From positions 1 through 50,379 of the forward strand of contig NZ_NEGZ01000043.1 of the NCBI RefSeq assembly GCF_002127585.1: a DNA stretch of 50,379 bases, in the 5' to 3' direction. Position numbers and translations under genes: made by a program. This document shows, piece after piece, positions 16,324 to 24,817 of this stretch (position 1 is the first letter of the stretch; the number at the start of each line of letters is the position of its first letter). This DNA comes from Janthinobacterium sp. GW458P (lineage in GTDB: Bacteria; Pseudomonadota; Gammaproteobacteria; Burkholderiales; Burkholderiaceae_D). The notes under the pieces were generated by a model. It saw only the letters and a program-made list of their open reading frames with translations, made no database searches and was not told the origin of the DNA.

Positions 16324-18123
16324 TCAGGCACCCAGTTGTGTATCGCCAGCGCGGCCGCCAATGGGGCCCCGGCGTGCGGTGCGCAGGCGATAAGCCCGGC
16401 CTGCCTTGTAGAATTCGCGTTCGGGACAAGGGCCTTGCCAATTCTTGGCAAGGCCGCGCGATTTCAGGACTGACTTGATGACCTGAATTGAGCCTCCTCC
16501 GCAAGGAACAAAGTCGGAAAAATATTCCATGATGACCCTGAACTTATTGACTTCGAGCTTGGATAGCGCAATGATTTTGTGTTCGGTCGTGTGCGGATCA
16601 TGAAGACATTGCAAGGTCCACAGGATGCGCCTGGCATAAAAATGCCAGAGGCTTTCCTCATTGGCGCTGATCGCTGCGGCAGTCAACGGAAATCCCGGCC
16701 CTGCAGGCCAAGAGGATTTAGACTTGGATTTTGATGCTTGCAACAATCGATTCTTGGTAACTCGCACGGGCCTGGCATTTTCCCCATATAACTCGACCGC
16801 GCTTGCCTTGACAGCTTCCGACAACTGGGCATCGCGCACAAGACGCTGTTCGCGAACTTTGAGTGCCCTAGCGGCATCTTTTTTTTGCTTTGCAGCCGCG
16901 CTGGCCAAGCGGCGTTCAATCACTTCGCTGGCATTTGGCAGTAATTTGACAACCCGTTTCATGCTGCCGAAATGATGGCGCCATAACTGTGCGATATCGT
17001 AATGATCGCGCTGCGCCAGATTAACCAGTTCATCGAGCAGCTCTTCTTCCGGTCGTTTTTCCCTTATGGATTCGACGTTGCCATTGGGCGAGCGCGGGGC
17101 TGCACCTGTAATATGAGGAAGATCACCAAGTTCGGGCTTGGCATACAGGATGGCGTCGGCGCGGCTGAGAAAGAGTGCGGCATCGCGGAAAAGAAAGTAG
17201 GCGGCCATCAGGTGCCGCGTTAGCGGCGCCTCCACCGCAGAGTGGGCACAGAGAATATTGAGCCAATGTTCTGTTTTTCCGGATTTGTAAGCCGGATCGA
17301 TCTTGGCGAACAATTCGGCGCCGAAATGCGCTTCGATTTTCCCCAATAGCATACTGTGATTGACGCGCTTGTCTCCCCACTGGCATCCAATTTCAATGGC
17401 ACGTACTTTGTAGATATCGATCAATTGTTCGATACTCAGTTTGCTTGGCTTCGCAGCTAGGAGCACTTGTGCAAAGCGTGCGAATTCAACTTCTACCGCA
17501 CACGCTGGCTGCAGATCTGGCCGTATTTGGTCGGTAAGGGTGCAACCGCACTCGCATCCCATCCATGCGGACAGGATCAATTGATTTGGCTCAGCGAACG
17601 GGCATCCGCACGACGGGCAGCGATCGAGCAATCGGATGGCATGTTTCCAGCACGCGGTGACGCCTGGGATCTGGTGCGCACGATGGATGTATGGACAGCC
17701 GTGATCGCGTTCATCGTCGATCAGGCAGTGGGTGCAGATATAGGTCAGCCTGTTGTCGCCCTTGATACGTCGCGGCAGTTTGATCAAGGGTGGACCTGGG
17801 ATTCGATCCGGATGCCTTGTGGCGGACTTGGGGCCGAAGAACTGCTGGAATAGTGGTAACAGGGTGCTGTCATTCTGTATTTTGACCAGATTGTGACTAG
17901 GCAAACCAGGTAATTTTTCGGCCAGCTTGTCAAGGTTGGGCTGGACTAGCCCTGTCAAACTGAACGGAGCTTTGTCGAACAACTGCTTGTACGTCACCTG
18001 GATCGTTGGCCGGCCACGGCGAATATGGTAACGGCTTACTCGTGAGCCAATTGTCTCATCGGGAAAGCCAAGAGGAAAAAAAGGCAGAATACTTGATGCG
18101 CGTGCAGTGGTCTTGACGGGCAT
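16324..18123 (-). CDS. tnsD: TnsD-like TniQ-family target-site selector
   Basis: A 599-aa protein. Its N-terminus (FFPLGFPDETIGSRVSRYH) is TniQ-like, with a zinc-binding set C130-x2-C133 and C158-x2-H161 ... C169-x2-C172. The long C-terminal part (about residues 180-599) is basic and rich in helices, as in TnsD proteins that bind a specific attachment site. The start follows tnsC by 2 bp with an AGGAGC site inside the tnsC end. Which chromosomal site it recognises cannot be told from the protein. The size is near that of Tn7 TnsD (about 500 aa) with extra sequence. Confidence 0.85.
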   Translation of the reverse strand: MPVKTTARASSILPFFPLGFPDETIGSRVSRYHIRRGRPTIQVTYKQLFDKAPFSLTGLVQPNLDKLAEKLPGLPSHNLVKIQNDSTLLPLFQQFFGPKSATRHPDRIPGPPLIKLPRRIKGDNRLTYICTHCLIDDERDHGCPYIHRAHQIPGVTACWKHAIRLLDRCPSCGCPFAEPNQLILSAWMGCECGCTLTDQIRPDLQPACAVEVEFARFAQVLLAAKPSKLSIEQLIDIYKVRAIEIGCQWGDKRVNHSMLLGKIEAHFGAELFAKIDPAYKSGKTEHWLNILCAHSAVEAPLTRHLMAAYFLFRDAALFLSRADAILYAKPELGDLPHITGAAPRSPNGNVESIREKRPEEELLDELVNLAQRDHYDIAQLWRHHFGSMKRVVKLLPNASEVIERRLASAAAKQKKDAARALKVREQRLVRDAQLSEAVKASAVELYGENARPVRVTKNRLLQASKSKSKSSWPAGPGFPLTAAAISANEESLWHFYARRILWTLQCLHDPHTTEHKIIALSKLEVNKFRVIMEYFSDFVPCGGGSIQVIKSVLKSRGLAKNWQGPCPEREFYKAGRAYRLRTARRGPIGGRAGDTQLGA

Positions 18124-18125
18124 GC

Positions 18126-19637
18126 TTACGCTCCTGATGAGGATGGATTGATCTGTGAATTGTTGGCTTGGAGTTGTTCCAGGCCGCTGATCAGATGTTC
18201 TTGCAAGCCTTGATTGCGCATATCCTCCGGCTCAAGACTGGCCTTTTTCATGGCGTTTTCCGCTTTTTGATTGGCTTTTCTGGTGCGATTGCGTTGTGCG
18301 GTTTCTTTCGACTGCTGCGCCACAGGTTTGCGCACTTTAGGCGGTGATGATGCTTTCGGTGGCGTTTCCGGCACTGCTGCCGGCGCTGCTGCCGATGCGT
18401 CTTGGGGGGACGGGTGCAATCCCCAACGCACCGCATAACTGCGCCAAGGAATATCGTCGAATTGCTGAAGAAGAATAGGGTTTTTGTCGCGAAAGCCAGC
18501 GATCAACGCTCTGTCCTTGGCGCTGAAGTCCGGACCGTTGAAGGCTTGCTCCATATGGACTTCGGTGACATAAGCGCAGCCTTCGTCGAGCGCCAAGCGC
18601 TGCGAACTAGCGCGGATGCGGCCCGCATAATCGCGGATGCCACCGCAATATTTGAACAGGATCGCACCGTCCTTGTCGATAATCGGCGACGGTTCCGGCA
18701 TTACGTTGTAGCGCCACAGCGCCGGTGCCAGCACGTCGGTAAAGTCATAGTCAAATGACTCCATCGGATGCATTTCTATGTTGCCGCCCGAGCCGACCCG
18801 GCGCATATCTTGTGAAAATGAATCGAGAGCGTCCATACCGAGGGGGTTACCCATCAATACCAGAGGAACGCCGAAGTTGAGCAAGCGCAGGAAAAACGTC
18901 GCGGCGAGGCCTCCTCGCACGCCACCGGCGAAATTGCGACCTTGTAATTCATCAATGACCAACACGCCGACGCCGTGGTTGAGCAGGATGATGCCGATAT
19001 GGACTGCGAGCTTTTCATTGCTCAGGCCAGCGATGTCACGGGCGCGAGCATAATTGGTGCCGATGGCAGCGTCGAGCGCAGTCAATATCTGGAGCAGCAG
19101 GCCGCCGAGAGAGCCGTCGTGGCTCATTGCCACGTACAGCCATGGAGCTTGAATCATGTGGTTCCAGTCGGCGCTTTTGGACGGGCCGTGCTCTATGCGC
19201 TGAGGAATGAGGCTCAGTGCACGCAAAATCTCGTAGCTTTTGCCGAGCCCCGTGATACCACTCGCGCGCAATCCTTTTGCGTAGCTGGGTAACCAAGGCA
19301 AATTATTGAGTTCCCGACCGGCGCAGCGGGCAAGCGCCATCATTTGTTGCCGCGACGAGACCAAGGCCGGATTGTGCGATGTGTAGCCGCGACGTATCAC
19401 CCGGAACAGGCGGCTTGTCGTATCAATGGCTGTCAGCGTTGGCTCAAACATTTGATCTTGCAACCGATCGAGTAGATCAAGGCGCGTCTGCATGTCGAGG
19501 TTCTTGATGTCCAGGCCGTCCAACGGCCAATTCGACAGGCGTTGTTCAAGGTTTTGCGTCGACAAATGCACTTCAAGCGGTTCCAGAAAAGGATTGGGGA
19601 AGGGCGGTGAGGCGGTGGTTTGGGCGGATGAGAACAT
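18126..19637 (-). CDS. tnsC: TnsC-like AAA+ ATPase, transposition regulator
   Basis: A 503-aa AAA+ protein. Walker A is GITGLGKS (127-134) and Walker B is VLVIDELQ (D229-E230). It couples target selection by TniQ proteins to the TnsA/TnsB transposase and confers target immunity in relatives. The C-terminal about 80 residues are Lys/Ala/Pro-rich and probably disordered, containing the contact region for TnsA/B in Tn7 by analogy. ATG at 19637 overlaps the tnsB stop (TGATG) and has a GGAAG site; the TTG one codon before is less likely. Confidence 0.92.
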   Translation of the reverse strand: MFSSAQTTASPPFPNPFLEPLEVHLSTQNLEQRLSNWPLDGLDIKNLDMQTRLDLLDRLQDQMFEPTLTAIDTTSRLFRVIRRGYTSHNPALVSSRQQMMALARCAGRELNNLPWLPSYAKGLRASGITGLGKSYEILRALSLIPQRIEHGPSKSADWNHMIQAPWLYVAMSHDGSLGGLLLQILTALDAAIGTNYARARDIAGLSNEKLAVHIGIILLNHGVGVLVIDELQGRNFAGGVRGGLAATFFLRLLNFGVPLVLMGNPLGMDALDSFSQDMRRVGSGGNIEMHPMESFDYDFTDVLAPALWRYNVMPEPSPIIDKDGAILFKYCGGIRDYAGRIRASSQRLALDEGCAYVTEVHMEQAFNGPDFSAKDRALIAGFRDKNPILLQQFDDIPWRSYAVRWGLHPSPQDASAAAPAAVPETPPKASSPPKVRKPVAQQSKETAQRNRTRKANQKAENAMKKASLEPEDMRNQGLQEHLISGLEQLQANNSQINPSSSGA

Positions 19638-22033
19638 CAAAACTTCCTTTCACTATTAAAGCGGGATAGGCGATGCTTTCTGATATCGGTCAAGGTCGAC
19701 AAAGCCGGTGGCGCCGGTTCGGCTGGTACTGGCACTGGCACTGGCATTGGCGGCGATGCTGTGGCCGGTGGCTGTGCCGAGGGTGGTGAGGGTGCAATAG
19801 GTTCGGTTGCGCGCCGCACGGCATCGTCGAGCTGGTCGCGTTTTTCTTGTGCCTGTGCAGCGCGAACATTGCCCGCCTTATTGCTCTGTGCAGTCTTCTT
19901 CCCGAGGCTTTCTTGCGCCAGTTTTTTCCTATCCCTGGCATCGGCTTCAGTTTCTTGCCTGAGTGCCTGCTGATCGATCTCATCCTGGTCGCGGCGCGAT
20001 GTTGTCGCCTGAACGTACAAGCGATCCGCGTCATTGAGCCCGCACAGGTCAGCTATACCACCCTCGTGAAGCAGTATGGCGTCATCCTTGATGTTGGGGA
20101 TAATGTGCGTTCCGTTTTTATCCATCAATAAAATGTGAGACAGGTCGTCCGGATCTGCCCGCACTTCGATGTGGATGTTGCCGCTTGCTATCGCATCGCG
20201 AATCAGGCCGGATTCGGCCAGATACTGGTGATTGAACCGTGCGCCATGTAGTAATTCAACAGCGTTGCCGGTATTGGGCCTATGCAACACAAGTCCCCTG
20301 CGCTGAACACTCGCGGTGAAGCGCGGTAACAAATGCGAGCGTAGATAGGTTGGGTCAACCGGTTTTCCGGCAACATAGCCATTCAGTTTTGCCCATCGAT
20401 AGATGGCAATGCGGGTACGTGGAACGATTTCCCCTTGTGCTGCATATTCCCTGCGCATTTCGCTCGGCACCATATGCAGGGGAAGATCCTGTTTGGTATT
20501 GGCCCAGTGTATCCAGAGCAAGAGCAGGCGCGTATAGGAAAAGCGTGAGATCAAGGCTTTGGTAATCGCTGGCCGCTCGCCGCGCCTCGATGGGCGCCCT
20601 TTTGTAGTGCCAGTGATGTGATGGTCGAAATTGCGGTGTCGCGAATGGTGTCCCGACTCCGATGGACTGTTGCGGTCCGCTCTGCCGCTGGCAATAAATT
20701 CGATGCGCGACGCCAGGTCGTCTACCATGGTCGTGATGCCGCCCTTGCTGCGCAATTCCCCGTTATCGCTGAGGTATTTGGTGAAAAACAGCGAGGGAAA
20801 ATCTTCAGGCGACAGATCGAGGTCATAGCGTTCAAGCATGGAAGTTTTGTCCGTCGCGGCCCTCAAAATCGCCATCTTGGCGTCGTCCGTGCCCAATCCT
20901 CCCATGCCGATATGCCAGCCAAGATACAGTCCGAGCCACGCATCGCGCACGAACAGGCCCCGGCCTACGCCGATCGGTTGTCGCGGGTCACCACATGCGA
21001 CGAAATTGACGTCTACCGGGGACGCATCAAGCGATCCGACCTGCCCGATCGCGACGATGCCGTCGCGCACCGTGCCGGCCAGGTAACGATAATCACGGGC
21101 CCATTTCCCCTCACCCATTAACCTGCGCGCGGCGCCGGTGGCGTCCGGCGCTTTAGGTCCGTGATAGCGAAAATTGTCTTCAGTCGGTCGTAAGTGGGCA
21201 TCCAACAGTACTGGTGTCAGCAGGCCTTGTTGAAGAACATGGCCGGTGCTGTAATACGTCCCGGTCATGGACAGGAAGGCTTGCCTCACGGTTGTGCCGG
21301 GACGGACGAACGAAATATAGCCATCTTGAATGTTCAGCACGTCCTGATCGGTCAGGATAAGTCCAGCTTTCTCCGTGTCGCCGGCTTTGACGGCCGTGTT
21401 TTTGCGGCCCAGCTTGACCTGGTTTTTTCCCCGGCGCGGAACCGCAGGTGCGCCGGATCGACCAACATTATTGGGTATCAAGGCATTTTTGATGCATCCA
21501 AAAGCATAATATCGATGCAATGCATCAAATACCTGTCCCGCGCTGACGCCAGCCTCCCTTGCCCGCGCGCGCACCAGAGAATCGAGGCAGGCCAGGTTCG
21601 GTGGCCGTATACCGGCGCCGGCAGGAATGAGTGGTGCGATCAAAGTCCATTTGCGGTCCCGCCGAAGTTCAAGCGTTGATCGGTGCCGGTCTTCCGGCGC
21701 GACAGCCGGGTCGTCGCAAGGAGGCCACAGGCGGCGAAAATCTTCATCGTCAAGGTGCCAGTGGTTCGGCAAGACCAACGTTGTCGGTTTAATAGCATCC
21801 GTTTCAAGCCAGAATTTCAACTGGGATAGCTTTCTTAAAAAAAATCCCTTGGCGTAATAGCTTTTCTGCTTCTTGCCCGGCATGTCCCGGCCGATACTCG
21901 GAATCGGGATGAGTGTGACTTGATCCAGGTACGAAGCCACTTCCAGCACGCGATGCAGGCCAGGAAGAGGCGAATTGTCCGAAGTCCCGGCAAGCACCAG
22001 GCCCGGCTCGATGGTCGTTTCCGTCATGGCCAT
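19637..22033 (-). CDS. tnsB: TnsB-like DDE transposase
   Basis: A 798-aa protein with the retroviral-integrase-type catalytic core: D336 in SLDASPVD, D423 in LSDNGEL and E459 in PSESGHHSR, giving a DD(35)E triad. DNA-binding regions precede it and a beta-barrel/C-terminal tail rich in Ala, Pro and Gln follows, the tail that contacts TnsC in relatives. It cuts and joins the 3' ends. It overlaps the end of tnsA; ATGs at 22033 and 22027 both have a GGAG site in range. The CTTGAAT repeats at the element ends are its presumed binding sites. Confidence 0.93.
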   Translation of the reverse strand: MAMTETTIEPGLVLAGTSDNSPLPGLHRVLEVASYLDQVTLIPIPSIGRDMPGKKQKSYYAKGFFLRKLSQLKFWLETDAIKPTTLVLPNHWHLDDEDFRRLWPPCDDPAVAPEDRHRSTLELRRDRKWTLIAPLIPAGAGIRPPNLACLDSLVRARAREAGVSAGQVFDALHRYYAFGCIKNALIPNNVGRSGAPAVPRRGKNQVKLGRKNTAVKAGDTEKAGLILTDQDVLNIQDGYISFVRPGTTVRQAFLSMTGTYYSTGHVLQQGLLTPVLLDAHLRPTEDNFRYHGPKAPDATGAARRLMGEGKWARDYRYLAGTVRDGIVAIGQVGSLDASPVDVNFVACGDPRQPIGVGRGLFVRDAWLGLYLGWHIGMGGLGTDDAKMAILRAATDKTSMLERYDLDLSPEDFPSLFFTKYLSDNGELRSKGGITTMVDDLASRIEFIASGRADRNSPSESGHHSRHRNFDHHITGTTKGRPSRRGERPAITKALISRFSYTRLLLLWIHWANTKQDLPLHMVPSEMRREYAAQGEIVPRTRIAIYRWAKLNGYVAGKPVDPTYLRSHLLPRFTASVQRRGLVLHRPNTGNAVELLHGARFNHQYLAESGLIRDAIASGNIHIEVRADPDDLSHILLMDKNGTHIIPNIKDDAILLHEGGIADLCGLNDADRLYVQATTSRRDQDEIDQQALRQETEADARDRKKLAQESLGKKTAQSNKAGNVRAAQAQEKRDQLDDAVRRATEPIAPSPPSAQPPATASPPMPVPVPVPAEPAPPALSTLTDIRKHRLSRFNSERKF

Positions 22034-23025
22034 GTATCTCCGAAAAAGTGCCGGCGCAAGTCGTCTCGCATGACCCGCCCACCTGGCCGGATTGGGTAGG
22101 AGGTCAGAATACGTCGCGATGGGTCGATGTCGATGCTCTGTGTCCATGCACAGTGCTGGAATAATAGCCAGGCCTCGGCGGTCGTGAGGCGTAGCGTACG
22201 GGCCGCATGGAGCACTGCTTCGTTGATCGGCAGATCAAGGCTGGCGTTGAGGTAGTGCGCGAACTCGCCGGCCCAGGTAATGAGATGCGGTGCGCAATAC
22301 AATGTCGACGCGTCCAACCAGACTTCAAGCTGTCCGGCCATGAGTTTCGGTATCAGGGCGGAACTGGAAACGAAATAGGGACAATCGATAGCGGCGGTAT
22401 AGCGCCTTTCCAACTCCAGCCGTTCAAGCGTGCGCCAGTCGACCTCCTGAGTGGGGTCAACGATCGGTTTCGACGAGAAAGCTGCCAGCCTATCTCCCCC
22501 TGGCAGCGGTGCTGTGGCCAGCAGGTCAAGGCTCGCGACATAGGGAATGCCCGTACCGATTTCGTAGCCATGATCGATACCGGCTTCACGGGCGATATCG
22601 AGCAAGCCCCGAGACCACGGTCTTTGGATGGGAGTCGTGCCCGGCGTTCCATCGAGCGGATGGGGATGGGCGATTGGCCATAGCGGAAATTGTTCGCGCA
22701 GGTCCCGCACACCTAGCCATAACAGCAGCAATGCGGTGTGGTATTCGCCACGTGAGTAATAATAGGCGCCACGGCGCAAAGGCGGCATGGAGGTGGCCAC
22801 CTGATTCGAATAGGGCGAAGGGTTGTTGCGCCGCAGGATCAACCAAGGCAAATAGCCGCTGCCATGCCCCATGCCATGGCCCAACCTGATGCGCTGGCAC
22901 AACTTCTTGTGCGTCATGCCTTTTTGTAGTCGAGGCTTGGGTGTTGGCTCGGCCGGAACGGCAATCAAGTCTGATGGGGCATCGAAACGCCCCGAACTGG
23001 TCAATTGTTGCGTAGTTCCCGACAT
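22024..23025 (-). CDS. tnsA: TnsA-like endonuclease subunit of transposase
   Basis: A 333-aa protein. The restriction-endonuclease-like core has E94 in SRGEYH, D167 in ASLDL and K186 in SSKPIV, matching the E-D-K site of TnsA, then the ELERRY motif just after. It makes the 5'-end cuts so that the element moves by cut-and-paste. ATG at 23025 is chosen for its GGAG site; the frame also opens at a TTG at 23064 and ATG at 23037. The stop overlaps the tnsB start. It is the first tns gene, next to the dense right end, as in Tn7. Confidence 0.9.
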   Translation of the reverse strand: MSGTTQQLTSSGRFDAPSDLIAVPAEPTPKPRLQKGMTHKKLCQRIRLGHGMGHGSGYLPWLILRRNNPSPYSNQVATSMPPLRRGAYYYSRGEYHTALLLLWLGVRDLREQFPLWPIAHPHPLDGTPGTTPIQRPWSRGLLDIAREAGIDHGYEIGTGIPYVASLDLLATAPLPGGDRLAAFSSKPIVDPTQEVDWRTLERLELERRYTAAIDCPYFVSSSALIPKLMAGQLEVWLDASTLYCAPHLITWAGEFAHYLNASLDLPINEAVLHAARTLRLTTAEAWLLFQHCAWTQSIDIDPSRRILTSYPIRPGGRVMRDDLRRHFFGDTWP

Positions 23026-23111
23026 GGACCGCTCCATCTCCAGAATATGTTTTTCCGCACGCAATGACGCACCGAAGCATTCATGTCGTCCTGCAAACGG
23101 AAAAGCTCAAA

Positions 23112-23141
23112 TTTTGGAGGTAAATAGCTCACATTATGGAC
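23112..23141 (+). promoter_or_regulatory. Candidate Xre operator upstream of tnsA
   Basis: TTTTGGAGGTAAATAG (from 23112) and ATTATGGAC (23133-23141) recur as related boxes upstream of the xre gene at 23716-23729 and 23747-23755. The spacing between the two boxes differs by 11 bp, about one helical turn. By inference one regulator binds both regions. Confidence 0.4.
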
Positions 23142-23266
23142 GTCGGTCAATACACGACTATCGAGTGCGACTATTTACGTGATGCTTTGGCAGAGCAGGA
23201 TTAATAGCGCGAGGCACAGTGGCCAACCGTCTCGTCCTGATCTGATGCCAAGCCACCAGCTTGGCA

Positions 23267-23707
23267 TTACCGTATTATTTCGACCACATCGGTTCTGTCT
23301 GGTTCTCCTTTGCGCTTGAGAGGGCGCAAAGGTTTGAAAGGTGGGTGCGACAACATGACAGGCATGCGCAATGCCATTCGTATCAATTCCACTTGGGCCG
23401 GGTGCAATGCACCGATCTGGCGCCGAAGTTCATTGAACATCCTGTACAGCTCATCTGGCGCCTCATTGGGCAACATAATTTTTCGTTGGGACTCGTCCAG
23501 CGCTTCAAGCAAGCGCTTCTTCCAATGCTCGTCAAGCTGCAAACGCTGCACCAGGCGCTCGATGAAATCGATGGATGGCGGCCCCTTGGTGCCCAGCTCA
23601 ATAGCTGAGATATAACTTTGTTCGTAGCCAAGTTGGGAGGCGAATTCAGCCTGCCGTAGCTCGCAAAATATGCGCAATTCCCGAAATACTGTTGAGAATG
23701 GGCTCAT
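23267..23707 (-). CDS. Xre-family (HTH) regulator of the transposon
   Basis: A 146-aa protein. Residues about 7-62 form an Xre/cI-type helix-turn-helix (FRELRIFCELRQAEFASQLG...SYISAIELG). The rest is helical, with no further domain recognised. It is the first gene inside the right end, 241 bp upstream of tnsA and in the same direction. Regulators in this position in Tn7-like elements limit transposition. Shared boxes upstream of xre and tnsA support control of both by inference. The ribosome binding site is weak. Confidence 0.8.
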   Translation of the reverse strand: MSPFSTVFRELRIFCELRQAEFASQLGYEQSYISAIELGTKGPPSIDFIERLVQRLQLDEHWKKRLLEALDESQRKIMLPNEAPDELYRMFNELRRQIGALHPAQVELIRMALRMPVMLSHPPFKPLRPLKRKGEPDRTDVVEIIR

Positions 23708-23715
23708 ATACCAAC

Positions 23716-23755
23716 TTTAGAAGTAAATAAAACTATTAATAGGAGTATTATGGAC
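23716..23755 (+). promoter_or_regulatory. Candidate Xre operator upstream of xre
   Basis: TTTAGAAGTAAATA (23716-23729) and ATTATGGAC (23747-23755) lie just upstream of the xre start and resemble boxes upstream of tnsA. This would fit autoregulation. Confidence 0.4.
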
Positions 23756-23845
23756 ACGTTTTTTCCTTTGTCAATAAAAATATGACCCTGCCCCAGAAAG
23801 CACGGCACGTAGCCACCCTTACGGAAACCCTCAACTACTTATATG

Positions 23846-23924
23846 ATTCAAGTTGTTATTAAAACGACCTGATCGCCCATTCAAGTTTCTATTACGCTGT
23901 TCAAGTTTCTATTCCGACGTAACA
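23846..23924 (-). repeat. Right end of Tn7-like element: TIR and three packed sites
   Basis: TTCAAGTTTCTATT-type sites lie at about 23880-23895 and 23900-23915, with a diverged copy (TTCAAGTTGTTATT) at 23847-23860. The outermost runs into the terminal repeat ending ACGTAACA at 23924. The sites are packed at about 20-33 bp, denser than on the left, as in the Tn7 right end. Confidence 0.82.
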
Positions 23925-23929
23925 CGGGC
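23925..23929. repeat. Candidate target-site duplication, right copy (CGGGC)
   Basis: CGGGC immediately follows the right terminus and matches 734-738 on the left side. Confidence 0.55.
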
Positions 23930-23934
23930 AGCGC

Positions 23935-23987
23935 TTGACCTTGGCGGCAGACAGGTCTAATATTAATGACTCAAAAGTAAGTTACTT
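23935..23987 (+). promoter_or_regulatory. tetR promoter and palindromic operator
   Basis: TTGACC (23935-23940), a 17-bp spacer and TAATAT (23958-23963) form a near-consensus sigma-70 promoter. A 13-bp palindrome AAGTAAGTTACTT (23975-23987) follows, 10 bp before the tetR start, a typical place for autorepression. The promoter starts 11 bp from the transposon end and is intact. Confidence 0.65.
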
Positions 23988-23997
23988 GGAAAGATAC

Positions 23998-24648
23998 ATG
24001 CAAGCCCCGATTGATACCAAGCCCCGCTGGGAGCGGCGCAAGGATGCCCGCCCCCAGGAATTGCTCGCCGCCGCCCTCGACCTGTTCGTCGAACGGGGTT
24101 TCGCGTCGACGCGCCTGGAAGATGTGGCCAAGCGGGCGGGTGTGTCGAAGGGCACCTTGTACCTGTACTTCGAGAACAAACAGGAACTGTTCAAGGCCGT
24201 GGTGCGCGACAATATCGTGCAGTCGATCGGCGAGGCGGAAAACAGCATGGCCGCCTCGGAAGACAGCAGCGCCGACCTGCTGCGCAAGGTGATGATGCAA
24301 TGGTGGGAAGAGTTCGGCGCCACCAAACTGGCCGGCTTGACCAAGCTGATGATGGCCGAGGCGAACAATTTCCCGGAACTGGCGCAGTTTTACAACGAAG
24401 AAGTCGTCACGCGCGGCCATGCGCTGGTCGTCAGCCTGCTCGAGCGGGGCATGCAGCGCGGCGAATTCCGCCAGGTCGATCCCGTGCTGGTCAGCACCAT
24501 CCTCGGCGCGCCCGTCACCATGCTCATGATGTGGACGCATTCCTTCCTGCCATGCGAGGTCAAGAACATCGACCCGCTCGCCTACATGGATGCCTTTATC
24601 GACATGAGCTTGCGCAGCCTGCAGGTGGAGGCGCCCGGGAAAAGCTGA
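23998..24648 (+). CDS. TetR/AcrR-family transcriptional regulator
   Basis: A 216-aa protein. The N-terminal HTH (residues about 18-62: ELLAAALDLFVERGFASTRLEDVAKRAGVSKGTLYLYF) is classic TetR; the C-terminal domain is helical and probably ligand-binding. ATG 23998 is used rather than the frame opening at 23935, because the upstream part contains the promoter. It is the first chromosomal gene right of the transposon, and a TolC channel lies three genes downstream, so a role in envelope or efflux control is possible. Confidence 0.9.
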   Translation: MQAPIDTKPRWERRKDARPQELLAAALDLFVERGFASTRLEDVAKRAGVSKGTLYLYFENKQELFKAVVRDNIVQSIGEAENSMAASEDSSADLLRKVMMQWWEEFGATKLAGLTKLMMAEANNFPELAQFYNEEVVTRGHALVVSLLERGMQRGEFRQVDPVLVSTILGAPVTMLMMWTHSFLPCEVKNIDPLAYMDAFIDMSLRSLQVEAPGKS

Positions 24649-24817
24649 CGTGCGGAGTCCGCTTCCACCGTTCAGTTGCCCCTTTTCCAAGGTTCGCCCC
24701 CTCAAATCTGCAGATCGTCGCAAATTTCCTCCATTCCCCGTCTTTATGGTTAACATGTGCTTTCAGCCAGTTCAACGATAAAATGGCGGATTATTACTTC
24801 ACTTACCGAGTCCAAAG

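Larger units (their letters stand above)
739..23924 (-). mobile_element. Tn7-like transposon (tnsABC plus two tniQ, with cargo)
   Basis: The left end starts TGTTACGTCGGAATAG at 740. The right end finishes with its reverse complement at 23924, and the match extends over about 25 bp with one mismatch (740-764 versus 23900-23924). Both ends carry further CTTGAAT-containing sites: three spread over 150 bp at the left, three within about 80 bp at the right. This asymmetry, with tnsA next to the dense right end, is the Tn7 layout. Transposition genes occupy 15140-23707 on the minus strand. Cargo is a membrane/WYL/MBL/E2-E1-JAB cluster, chromate resistance, a His-rich transporter and a DUF4238 gene. 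Termini and genes are seen directly; family assignment follows from TnsA/B/C/TniQ motifs. Confidence 0.88.

Noticed and set aside
16289-16504. Longer N-terminus for the second tniQ
   Set aside because: The extension lies in the end of the tnsD gene and is Arg/Pro-rich; TniQ similarity starts at ATG 16288.
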